A DNA stretch of 64,000 nucleotides from Prochlorococcus sp. AG-388-A01. GTDB lineage: Bacteria; Cyanobacteriota; Cyanobacteriia; PCC-6307; Cyanobiaceae. Under the pieces are notes generated by a model. It ran no database searches. It saw nothing but the letters and a program-made list of their open reading frames with translations, and was not told the origin of the DNA. Numbering within the stretch: position 1 is the first letter of the stretch; every line of letters starts with the position of its first letter. The DNA lies in assembly GCA_003279945.1 (NCBI GenBank), contig QCGK01000003.1, forward strand, positions 62,001 to 126,000, read 5' to 3'. Both the position numbers and the translations under genes were made by a program. Below, in pieces: positions 51,353 through 60,208 of this stretch.

Positions 51353-53149
51353 TTAATATTTTTTCTTCTTATTTATTTTTCTCATTCTTATTGAATCTGG
51401 AGTCACTTCTAGCATTTCATCTGGGCCAATATATTCGAGTGCTCTTTCAAGGGTAATATCAACAGGTGACTGCAATGTATCAAGTTCTTCTGCCCCTGCA
51501 GACCTCATATTAGTCAACTGCTTAGTTTTACATATATTCAACTCAAGGTCTTGAGGTCGATTATTCTCTCCAATTATCATTCCCTTGTAAACTTTCACAC
51601 CAGGTTTAATAAAATAAACTCCCCTATCTTCAGCATTCTTTAAAGCATAAAAAGTGGCCACACCTTCCTCAAAAGCTATGAGAACTCCATTTCTCCTGGT
51701 TTCAAAACTTCCTGTTTTAGGTTTATATTCATAAAAAGAGTGACTCATGATGCCTTCACCTCTCGTTATCCGAACAAATTCACCACGAAATCCTATTAGT
51801 CCTCTTGATGGAACAAGAAATTCTAATTGAGTTCTCCCGTCTGAACTTGTCTGCATGTTTTTCATCTCTGCCTTTCTCGATCCAAGTTTCTCAATACATG
51901 AACCAACGGAAACCTCAGGTACATCTAAAACCAAAGTCTCTATAGGCTCACATTCAACATTATCAATTTCTCTAAAAATTACTTGAGGTTGTGAGATTTG
52001 AAACTCAAACCCTTCTCTTCTCATAGTCTCAATCAAAATCCCTAAATGTAATTCTCCTCTTCCTGAAACTGAAAACCTATCAGGTGAATCAGTTTCTTCT
52101 ACCCTTAGGGCAACATTTGTTAAAAGTTCCCTCTCTAATCTATTTTTTAATTGTCTACTAGTAACAAACTTTCCCTCTTTACCCGCGAATGGGGAATCAT
52201 TGACAACAAAAGTCATATTTAAGGTAGGTTCATCAACTTTGATTAATGGGAGAGGATGGGGAGATTCGGGACATGCTATGGTCTCACCTATATTGACATC
52301 ATCGAAACCAGAAACGGCAACGATATCTCCTGCGAACGCTTCATTGATATCAATTCTTTGTAATCCTTCGAATCCTAGTAATTTGCTAACTTTACCTTTG
52401 ATAGTTTTTCCATTTTCTTTTATTAAACTAGCTTGTTGACCATTTTTTATAGTTCCATTATGAATTTTTCCTATCACAATTCTGCCTAAGAAATCAGAAT
52501 AGTCCAAAGTAGTTATTTGAAGCTGAAGAGGCTTATTTGAGTCGCCTACTGGAGGTGGGACATGCCTAATAATAGCTTCAAAAAGAGGCATCATATTGTC
52601 ACTATTAGATTCCATCTCTTCTTTTGCGAAACCAGATAGGCCGCTCCCAAAAAGATAAGGGAAATCACATTGATCATCATCTGCTCCTAGTTCTAAAAAC
52701 AAATCAAGTACCTTATCAATTGCAATTTCTGGCACTACTCTTGGTCTATCAATTTTATTTACAAAGACAATAGGCCTAAGTCCTTTTTCTAATGCTTTTT
52801 TCAAAACAAATCTTGTTTGAGGCATTGGTCCCTCATTTGCATCAACAATAAGTAGACAACCATCAACCATTCCCAAAACCCTCTCGACTTCCCCTCCAAA
52901 ATCAGCATGCCCTGGTGTATCTATAATGTTAATTCTGGTGTCTTTGTAGTTAACTGCAGTATTTTTTGAGAGTATTGTTATTCCTCTTTCTCTTTCAAGA
53001 TCATTTGAATCCATTACACATGTAGGAATAACTTCATTGTCTCTAAATATTCCTGATTGTGATAACAAAGCATCCACAAGAGTTGTCTTCCCATGATCAA
53101 CGTGAGCAATAATTGCAACATTCCTAATTTCTTTTATCGAAAATGACAT
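51353..53149 (-). CDS. typA: Ribosome-binding GTPase TypA/BipA
   Basis: Translation-factor GTPase linked to ribosome assembly and stress. G1 AHVDHGKT is at residues 15-22, G3 [16 protein letters not shown] follows, and G4 is FVNKIDRP. Domains II, III and V follow, with the BipA C-terminal domain ([29 protein letters not shown]) in place of EF-G domain IV. Length 598. The DUF309 gene is just downstream. Confidence 0.97.
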   Translation of the reverse strand: MSFSIKEIRNVAIIAHVDHGKTTLVDALLSQSGIFRDNEVIPTCVMDSNDLERERGITILSKNTAVNYKDTRINIIDTPGHADFGGEVERVLGMVDGCLLIVDANEGPMPQTRFVLKKALEKGLRPIVFVNKIDRPRVVPEIAIDKVLDLFLELGADDDQCDFPYLFGSGLSGFAKEEMESNSDNMMPLFEAIIRHVPPPVGDSNKPLQLQITTLDYSDFLGRIVIGKIHNGTIKNGQQASLIKENGKTIKGKVSKLLGFEGLQRIDINEAFAGDIVAVSGFDDVNIGETIACPESPHPLPLIKVDEPTLNMTFVVNDSPFAGKEGKFVTSRQLKNRLERELLTNVALRVEETDSPDRFSVSGRGELHLGILIETMRREGFEFQISQPQVIFREIDNVECEPIETLVLDVPEVSVGSCIEKLGSRKAEMKNMQTSSDGRTQLEFLVPSRGLIGFRGEFVRITRGEGIMSHSFYEYKPKTGSFETRRNGVLIAFEEGVATFYALKNAEDRGVYFIKPGVKVYKGMIIGENNRPQDLELNICKTKQLTNMRSAGAEELDTLQSPVDITLERALEYIGPDEMLEVTPDSIRMRKINKKKKY

Positions 53150-53278
53150 TTATAAAATTTATATAAATAGTAGATTGACTTTAATAAGGCTAACTCAAAG
53201 AATGCTAATTATGATAATTTTCTCTTTAAGATTTTGAAAAACATAATCATATTCAATAATTTAATTAATCAATTAGAT

Positions 53279-53992
53279 TTATAATGATCTATTTGAATTT
53301 TCAAAAATTTTTAAAGCTTCAATTGATCCCTCGTATCTCCAATGCCAAGGTTCGTAATCTACATATCTATTATCTTTATTGAACGATAACTTAAAGTGAA
53401 ACTTAGCTGCGTTCTTTGATAACCATCTAAAGGCTTGAGTATTTTCGAACTCGGTTTCAAAATCTGTTTCTCGTTGAGTAGCATCGCCAATATCAATTGC
53501 AAAGCCTGTACTATGTTCAGAATATCCTGGGGGCGCTGAAACTTTAGCTCTTTCTGCAGCTTCTTGATTTCTAATAGATTTTAAAGAATAAAAGATGTCG
53601 TTTTGCAAATTTATTGATCTATAACCACTCAAGAAGACCAAATATATCCCATCATTTCTTGCTTCTTCTCTCATCTTTAATAGAGAATCATGCATATCAA
53701 TATGAACTTCAACATTAGGCTCAATTAAAACTAGTTTCTCCTTAGGAATTTGGTCGTAGGGTAGATGACCCAAAATTCTATAGTCGTAATTTCTCTCATC
53801 ATAAGATTTGAGATTAATAAAAGGTTCTAATTCTATGTTTCTAATCCCTCGCAATGCAGCAATAGAAAAAATAAGGAAGAAAAATGGAGAAATTATTAAT
53901 AATTTTTTTAATAATATTGAATTAGGATTATCTAAGTAAGTTCTTTTGGCGAGAGGTATGTCAAATTGATTGATATCTTTATTTATTTTCAA
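53279..53992 (-). CDS. M15 D-Ala-D-Ala carboxypeptidase (VanY-like), membrane-anchored
   Basis: Zinc peptidase trimming the stem peptide of peptidoglycan. One N-terminal membrane helix (about residues 29-46) anchors it. The catalytic domain shows GYRSINLQNDIFY, YSEHSTGFAIDIGD (SxHxxGxAxD, zinc His and Asp) and EPWHWRYEG (catalytic Glu, zinc His). Length 237. No vanA, vanH or vanS gene is nearby, so this is ordinary cell-wall maintenance, not a resistance cluster. Confidence 0.9.
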   Translation of the reverse strand: MKINKDINQFDIPLAKRTYLDNPNSILLKKLLIISPFFFLIFSIAALRGIRNIELEPFINLKSYDERNYDYRILGHLPYDQIPKEKLVLIEPNVEVHIDMHDSLLKMREEARNDGIYLVFLSGYRSINLQNDIFYSLKSIRNQEAAERAKVSAPPGYSEHSTGFAIDIGDATQRETDFETEFENTQAFRWLSKNAAKFHFKLSFNKDNRYVDYEPWHWRYEGSIEALKIFENSNRSL

Positions 53993-54104
53993 AATTCAGA
54001 GGTGAATTCACAAAAGATATTTCGATATTAACTATTATTTTAAGAAATGCACTTTTATAAGCAAAAAAGATGTAGCTTTTATATACAGTATTATTTTTTT
54101 TCGT

Positions 54105-55436
54105 ATGTTGAGGGTAGCGGTTATTGGTGGAGGTCCAAGTGGATCATGTGCTGCAGAAATACTTGCTAAAGCCGGAATAAAAACTTGGCTGTTCGAGAGA
54201 AAATTAGATAATGCAAAACCATGTGGGGGTGCTATTCCTCTTTGTATGGTAGAGGAATTTGATTTACCTGAATCAATTATTGATAGAAAAGTTAGGCATA
54301 TGAGAATGATATCTCCATCAAATAGAGAGGTAGATATCAGTTTAGATAGAGTTTATGGGAAAAGTGATAATGAGTTTATTGGGATGTGTAGAAGAGAAGT
54401 TATGGATGCTTTTATGCGTAATAGGGCGGCAGATCTTGGAGCTACACTTGTAAATGGATTGGTTACTTCTATTAATACTGGCGATAATAATCAGGGTCCA
54501 TATAAACTATCATATTCAGATTTTACGAATGGGGACAAAAAAGGAGATCTCAAAGAGCTGACTGTTGACCTTTTAATCGGAGCTGATGGAGCTAACAGTA
54601 GGGTTGCTAAAGCAATGGATGCGGGAGATTACAAAGTTGCTATCGCATTTCAAGAAAGAATAAAATTACCTAAAGAAGAAATGAGTTACTACGAAGATCT
54701 TGCCGAAATGTACGTCGGCACTGATGTTTCTCCTGATTTTTATGGGTGGGTATTTCCTAAGTATGATCATGTTGCTGTTGGTACTGGAACCATGCAAAAG
54801 AATCAATCATTAATTAAAGGACTTCAAGAAGGAGTAAGAAATAGGGCAAAGAAGAGACTTGTTAATGGGGAGGTAATAAAGGTAGAAGCACATCCAATCC
54901 CTGAGCATCCAAGACCAAGAAGAGTAGTTGGAAGAATGGCATTAGTTGGTGATGCAGCAGGTTATGTTACAAAAAGTTCTGGAGAGGGCATCTATTTTGC
55001 TGCAAAGAGCGGAAGAATGTGTGCTGAAGAAATTGTTGAAGCTTCAAAAAACGGTCAAGTAATCCCATCAGAAAAAGATTTAAAAAATTATCTTAAAAAA
55101 TGGGATAAAAAATATGGCACAACTTATAAGGTTCTAGAAATCCTCCAAAATATTTTTTATAGAAATGATTCCGCAAGAGAAGCCTTTGTCGAGATGTGTG
55201 ATGACATGGATGTACAAAGACTTACTTTTGATAGTTACTTATACAAAAGAGTTGTCTCCATGAAACCATTACAGCAACTTAAAATCACAATGCTTACACT
55301 TGGCTCGATCTTAAGAGGAAAAGCCCTAGCGCCTTTAAAGTATAAACCCGTTGATAGTGCTGTTAGGGAGAATAAAGAAGTAGAAAAAATGTTAGAGAAT
55401 TATTCAATAAAGGGGGGCATTAAAGTTAAGAGTTAA
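54105..55436 (+). CDS. chlP: Geranylgeranyl reductase
   Basis: Flavoprotein reducing geranylgeranyl groups to phytyl for chlorophyll and tocopherol. The FAD motif GGGPSGSCAAEILAKAG starts at residue 8, KPCGGAIP is the family motif after the first lobe, and LVGDAAGYVTKSSGEGIYFA is the second FAD contact. Length 443. The start is the ATG at 54105. It converges with glyS, overlapping by 4 nt. Confidence 0.97.
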   Translation: MLRVAVIGGGPSGSCAAEILAKAGIKTWLFERKLDNAKPCGGAIPLCMVEEFDLPESIIDRKVRHMRMISPSNREVDISLDRVYGKSDNEFIGMCRREVMDAFMRNRAADLGATLVNGLVTSINTGDNNQGPYKLSYSDFTNGDKKGDLKELTVDLLIGADGANSRVAKAMDAGDYKVAIAFQERIKLPKEEMSYYEDLAEMYVGTDVSPDFYGWVFPKYDHVAVGTGTMQKNQSLIKGLQEGVRNRAKKRLVNGEVIKVEAHPIPEHPRPRRVVGRMALVGDAAGYVTKSSGEGIYFAAKSGRMCAEEIVEASKNGQVIPSEKDLKNYLKKWDKKYGTTYKVLEILQNIFYRNDSAREAFVEMCDDMDVQRLTFDSYLYKRVVSMKPLQQLKITMLTLGSILRGKALAPLKYKPVDSAVRENKEVEKMLENYSIKGGIKVKS

Positions 55437-57589
55437 AAAAGCGTGAAGTCAGCAATCTTTAGAGAATAATTTCTAATTAAGCTCAACAAATTAAGTCTAT
55501 TATTTCTTATTTCTATATCATCAGTCATAACAAGGACACCTTTTTCATTATCAAATAAATCCTCAATATTATTTATATTAATCTCGAACAAATTTAGAAG
55601 TTTCAAATAATCGCAATAACCTGTTGAAAAATGTTTTTCTAATTCTGTAATAAATTCAAAAACTTTCAATTCACAATCTTTTTCAAAAAGTTTTGTATTT
55701 ACGTAATCTTCTATTGAGAGAACATCTTTTGAAAGATTACTGCTATTAGCTAATTTGCATACTCTAGTGATAACCTTCTGTATTTCATCAAAAGTTCCCT
55801 TTTCTTTAAAATCGACAACAGATTTAATTCGGTTTTTTAGATCAACAATATTTAATATTCTTTTCTGAGAAATCTCATATGAAGAGCAAACGGCCTTTAT
55901 TAATTCTTTACTTAGTGATATTTCTTCGAGATGACTAACAATTCTCTGAACTAAAAATTGATTTAAATCATATAAAACTTTTTCTTTTGAGAAGTCCAAA
56001 TTTGGGAATGTGATTTTCCAAAAATCAATAAGTTCGTCAAACAAATTATATAAAGGTATATCAAGCTCATAATGCCAAGTTATTTTAATCACTCCATTCA
56101 AATTTCTTCTTAAAGCATAAGGATCAGATGATCCACTTGGACGCTTTCCAGTAATAAATATACTTATTAAAGTTTCAATCTTATCAGCGATAGAAACTAC
56201 TGCACCATATTTTGAAGAGGGCAAAGCATCTTTATAAAAAGAAGGTAAATAATGTTCAGCCACAGCCAAACAAACTTCTTCACTAAATCCCTCATTTTTG
56301 AGATATTTACCACCCATTATTCCTTGCAACTCTGGAAATTCGAAAACAATTTCGCTACATAAGTCGTTCTTACAGTATTTTGCAGCTTCTATTATTTTTT
56401 TATCTTCTAAAGAATTATCTTTTAAAAAAATAAGGATCTTTTTCGTAACTTCCTCTATTCTCTCTACTCTCTGGAAAATATTTCCAATTCCCTTCAAATA
56501 AGAAACAGATTTTAGTTTTCTATTTCTTTCAATTGAAGAAACTTTTTTATCACTTTCTACAAAAAATTTAGCATCTGAAAACCTTGCTCTCAAAACTTTT
56601 TCATTTCCCTTAGCAATTTTATTATTTGATTCTTCAAGACCATTTGAAATAACAATAAAATTTGTACTTATGTTTTTTTCAGAGCTCAAATCTAGTTTAG
56701 AAAATGTATTATTTTTTATTAAAAGAGGCACATATCTCTGATGACTTTTCATAACTGTTGAAAGGACTTCAACAGGAAGATCAAGAAATTCATCACCAAA
56801 ATTACCAACAATCAATTCTGGCCATTCAACTAAATCAGTAAGTTCATTAAGTAATTCTTCAGAGAGGTCAGCGTCTAGATTTAGTGATTTAGATGCCTCA
56901 TTTATTGAATCTTTAATTTTTTCTTTTCTTTCTTTTCGCTTAACTAATACCCTATTTTGTTTCATTAATTCAAAATAATTATCAGGATTTTGAACCTCAA
57001 AAACTTCATTTATTAATCTATGGCTTTTTGATTTATTACTTATTTCGATTTTAGGATCACATTCATCAAATACGAAATCAAGAATATCATCATTGTAGAT
57101 AGAGGTAATCCACCTAATAGGCCTTGAAAATTTTATGTTCCCAGCCCCCCACTTCATAAATCGAGGACCTTGAAGACTCTTCACCACTTTAGGAATAATT
57201 GAAGTCAAAGAAATTCTTGTTGATTGACCCTTCTCAATTTTCGTACCAAAAACGAAATCACCCTTTTCTGTATTTTTTATTTCTAGCTGGCCTACATCTA
57301 CACCTAAACTATTTGCAAATCCTAAAGCAGCATTAGTAGGAGATCCATTTAAAAAAGCTGAATTTGCATTAGGTCCTTTTCTTACTACGATCATATCTTC
57401 TGCATAATCGACTAAACCTTCGAGAAGAATAACTATCCTTCTCGGTGTTGAGGTAACAACTATATTGTTGTATTTGATTAATTTTTTATCCAATTCAAAT
57501 TCTATTAGAGATTTAAATTGATCTAGAACAGAATGAGAAAATTTTGCTGGTAACTCTTCGGTTCCTATCTCAAGTAAATATTTAGACAA
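55433..57589 (-). CDS. glyS: Glycyl-tRNA synthetase beta subunit
   Basis: Beta subunit of the bacterial alpha2-beta2 glycyl-tRNA synthetase. It starts MSKYLLEIGTEELPAKF, the diagnostic N-terminus, with the HD-domain-like region (FPELQGIMGGKYL ... AVAEHYLPSFYKDALP, DKIETLISIF) and the RPSGSSDPYALRR motif; the C-terminus is the DALR-like anticodon-binding region. Length 718. The alpha subunit glyQ is outside the window. Confidence 0.96.
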   Translation of the reverse strand: MSKYLLEIGTEELPAKFSHSVLDQFKSLIEFELDKKLIKYNNIVVTSTPRRIVILLEGLVDYAEDMIVVRKGPNANSAFLNGSPTNAALGFANSLGVDVGQLEIKNTEKGDFVFGTKIEKGQSTRISLTSIIPKVVKSLQGPRFMKWGAGNIKFSRPIRWITSIYNDDILDFVFDECDPKIEISNKSKSHRLINEVFEVQNPDNYFELMKQNRVLVKRKERKEKIKDSINEASKSLNLDADLSEELLNELTDLVEWPELIVGNFGDEFLDLPVEVLSTVMKSHQRYVPLLIKNNTFSKLDLSSEKNISTNFIVISNGLEESNNKIAKGNEKVLRARFSDAKFFVESDKKVSSIERNRKLKSVSYLKGIGNIFQRVERIEEVTKKILIFLKDNSLEDKKIIEAAKYCKNDLCSEIVFEFPELQGIMGGKYLKNEGFSEEVCLAVAEHYLPSFYKDALPSSKYGAVVSIADKIETLISIFITGKRPSGSSDPYALRRNLNGVIKITWHYELDIPLYNLFDELIDFWKITFPNLDFSKEKVLYDLNQFLVQRIVSHLEEISLSKELIKAVCSSYEISQKRILNIVDLKNRIKSVVDFKEKGTFDEIQKVITRVCKLANSSNLSKDVLSIEDYVNTKLFEKDCELKVFEFITELEKHFSTGYCDYLKLLNLFEININNIEDLFDNEKGVLVMTDDIEIRNNRLNLLSLIRNYSLKIADFTLF

Positions 57590-57676
57590 GAAAAAATTAT
57601 GACTTCTATTACTATAATTTACTACCAGTTAAATAAGCTTTTCGCTAATGTATAAAAAGAGATATGTTTTGGTCCT

Positions 57677-59464
57677 TTGATCAAGGTTGAGAAAGTAAAA
57701 AAGAAAAAAGATCCTGCCAAAAATGAAACAGTTTGTTTGGCAAATGGACTTGAGGTATCTAAATTTGAAAACTTCAAGAGAAGTAGTCAATTTCTTAAAG
57801 AACCACTTGCTACAGAATTAATTAACGAGAGCGATCACTTTACTAACGATGCAGTACAGTTATTGAAATTTCATGGTAGTTATCAACAAGATAATAGAGA
57901 AAATAGAAAGCCTGGCAAAAGTAAAGATTGGCAAATGATGCTTAGATTAAGAAGTCCAGGCGGCGAAATACCAGGGAAATTATTTTTAGCATTAGATGAA
58001 TTATCAGACAAACTAGGTAATGGATCACTTAGAGCAACTACAAGACAAGCCTTTCAAATGCATGGAATTAGAAAGGAGAATTTAAAAGAAGTCATTCAAA
58101 CAATTGTAAATTCAATGGGCTCAACATTAGCTGCATGTGGAGACATAAACAGAAACGTAATGGCACCAGCGGCGCCCTTTGATACACCGGCTTATAATAT
58201 TGCAAGAGCATTGGCTAAAAAAGTTGCGGACCTTCTCACCCCATTAGCTGGACAAGGTACTTTTTTAGAGCTTTGGGCTGATGGGGATTTAGAATATACC
58301 ATTAAGCCCGACAAGGATATTGAAGCCATAAGGAGACTTCAATTTAAAGACAATGTTTTTAGTGGAATAAAAGATGAGCCTCTCTATGGTTCAACTTATT
58401 TACCGAGAAAATTTAAATGCGCTGTTACAGTTCCTGGAGATAATTCTGTTGATCTTCTTACTAATGACATTGGAATAGTTGCCTTTACTTCAGAAGATGG
58501 GAATTTAGAGGGATGCAACTTCTATGTTGGAGGAGGCATGGGACGTACACATAATAATGAAGAAACATTCGCCAGGGTTGCTGATCCGCTTGGATATGTT
58601 GAAGAAAACGATATTTATGAATTGATACAAAGTATTGTTGCCATTCAAAGAGATTATGGTGATAGAAAATCAAGAAAAAATTCAAGAATGAAATACCTTC
58701 TTCACAGAAAAGGGATTAAATGGTTCAAAAAGTTACTTCTAGAAAAGTATTTTAAAAAAGAAATAAAAAAAATTAGAAAAGAACCAAATCAAGTTCTTAT
58801 TGATTATCTAGGTTGGCACAAACAAAATAATACCTCTTATTTCGTAGGATTACCCTTGTTATCAGGGAGATTATCCGGAGAAAAGAAGAATATTATTACT
58901 AGTATCGTAAAAAAATATAATCTTGATTTAAGACTTACGCCTAACCAAGATATCTTACTTTGCAATATCGCAGATACAAACAAAAGTGTAATTAAAAAAG
59001 CTCTTTCAAAAATTGGATACGATAATTTAAATGACATTAATGAAATTCAAAGACATGCCTTAGCATGTCCAGCTTTGCCACTTTGCGGACTTGCGATGAC
59101 GGAGGCAGAAAGAATTTTACCTGATGTACTTAAAAGGATTGAAAAATTACTATTAGATCTAAAAATAGAAAAGACAATCCTATTTAGGATGACAGGCTGT
59201 CCGAATGGATGTACAAGACCTTACATGGCAGAATTAGCACTTGTAGGTAGTGGGCAAAACAAATACCAATTATGGTTGGGGGGGAGTAAAAATCTACAGA
59301 GGCTGGCAAAACCATTCTTACAAAGAATGGAATTAAATGATTTAGAAAAAACTCTTCAACCATTATTCGATCGTTGGAAAAGTAATTCGGATTTGGATTT
59401 TGGAGATTATATAAATACTCAAGACGAAAGTTCTATTTTGAATTTATTAAATGAAATTCAATAG
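57677..59464 (+). CDS. sir: Ferredoxin-sulfite reductase
   Basis: Six-electron reduction of sulfite to sulfide in sulfate assimilation, using ferredoxin. Sirohaem/4Fe-4S ligands are the C-x5-C pair in ACPALPLCG and the C-x3-C pair in GCPNGCTRPYMAELALVG. The N-terminal half has the characteristic RTTRQAFQMHG-like stretch (LRATTRQAFQMHGIRK). Length 595, the cyanobacterial monomeric size. The start is TTG at 57677; an earlier start is limited by the divergent glyS. Confidence 0.95.
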   Translation: MIKVEKVKKKKDPAKNETVCLANGLEVSKFENFKRSSQFLKEPLATELINESDHFTNDAVQLLKFHGSYQQDNRENRKPGKSKDWQMMLRLRSPGGEIPGKLFLALDELSDKLGNGSLRATTRQAFQMHGIRKENLKEVIQTIVNSMGSTLAACGDINRNVMAPAAPFDTPAYNIARALAKKVADLLTPLAGQGTFLELWADGDLEYTIKPDKDIEAIRRLQFKDNVFSGIKDEPLYGSTYLPRKFKCAVTVPGDNSVDLLTNDIGIVAFTSEDGNLEGCNFYVGGGMGRTHNNEETFARVADPLGYVEENDIYELIQSIVAIQRDYGDRKSRKNSRMKYLLHRKGIKWFKKLLLEKYFKKEIKKIRKEPNQVLIDYLGWHKQNNTSYFVGLPLLSGRLSGEKKNIITSIVKKYNLDLRLTPNQDILLCNIADTNKSVIKKALSKIGYDNLNDINEIQRHALACPALPLCGLAMTEAERILPDVLKRIEKLLLDLKIEKTILFRMTGCPNGCTRPYMAELALVGSGQNKYQLWLGGSKNLQRLAKPFLQRMELNDLEKTLQPLFDRWKSNSDLDFGDYINTQDESSILNLLNEIQ

Positions 59465-59467
59465 AAT

Positions 59468-60151
59468 TTAGATTATTCCGTAAAGGGCATTTTCTTCTTT
59501 ATTTTTCCAAGCCCATAATTGATCTCCATAACTAAAATGCCACCATTCATTAGGATGTTGAGCGAATCCAAATTTAGTCATAACTTCCCTTAATAAATTT
59601 CTTCTACTATTCCAAATAAATGCTTCTTTATTTTTTATATTTACATAAAAATCAGGGCTTGAGGTCTCATCCATTTGATCAACTTTACTTCCCATTTCAA
59701 CAAGATTTCCTTCTTTATCAGATAAACAAACATCCAATGCTCCCCCAGTTGAATGAGGTGGAGGAAACCTAGAGTCATGAGAAGGATATGCCCAAAATTT
59801 TTCAACTTTTTTGATAATAGATGGATAATATTTCATGTTTTTTGTAGAAGCATCAATTTCCGATTTTACACACTCCAATAAAAATGCTCTTTTAAACATA
59901 AATTCTTGGACTTCTAAAGGTCGCCAACTGTCATGAATTAAAAGGTAAAAACCATTTTTTAATATCAAATAATTATTTACTTTTACTAGTCTATTTACGA
60001 CCTCCTCTCTTAATTTCCAAATAGAAGTTTTATCTTTATAAGGTGCTCCTAAATGATAGTAAGGGTGAGGATCTATAAAGTTTAAGTAGCTAGGAATAGC
60101 TATTAATTTATCTCCATTATCTTTAATTGGTATTTTATTCCAAATTTTCAA
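59468..60151 (-). CDS. D-Ala-D-Ala dipeptidase (VanX/DdpX-like)
   Basis: Zinc dipeptidase of the M15D family. Motifs: LIHDSWRPLEVQEFMF (substrate Arg), FPPPHSTGGALDVCLSD (SxHxxGxAxD) and HPNEWWHFSYGDQ (catalytic Glu and zinc His). Length 227. It has no signal peptide, so it is cytoplasmic and probably recycles D-Ala-D-Ala as DdpX does. No glycopeptide-resistance genes accompany it. It is convergent with sir, 3 nt apart. Confidence 0.92.
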   Translation of the reverse strand: MKIWNKIPIKDNGDKLIAIPSYLNFIDPHPYYHLGAPYKDKTSIWKLREEVVNRLVKVNNYLILKNGFYLLIHDSWRPLEVQEFMFKRAFLLECVKSEIDASTKNMKYYPSIIKKVEKFWAYPSHDSRFPPPHSTGGALDVCLSDKEGNLVEMGSKVDQMDETSSPDFYVNIKNKEAFIWNSRRNLLREVMTKFGFAQHPNEWWHFSYGDQLWAWKNKEENALYGII

Positions 60152-60208
60152 TAGAAATTTGCAATTATTCTATATTTGCATATTTGTATAAAATAACAAT
60201 GATAGTTT

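Noticed and set aside
53279..60151. Glycopeptide-resistance-like genes (vanX, vanY)
   Set aside because: No vanA, vanH or VanRS-type regulators, and the neighbours are housekeeping genes; the pair is better explained as cell-wall recycling.
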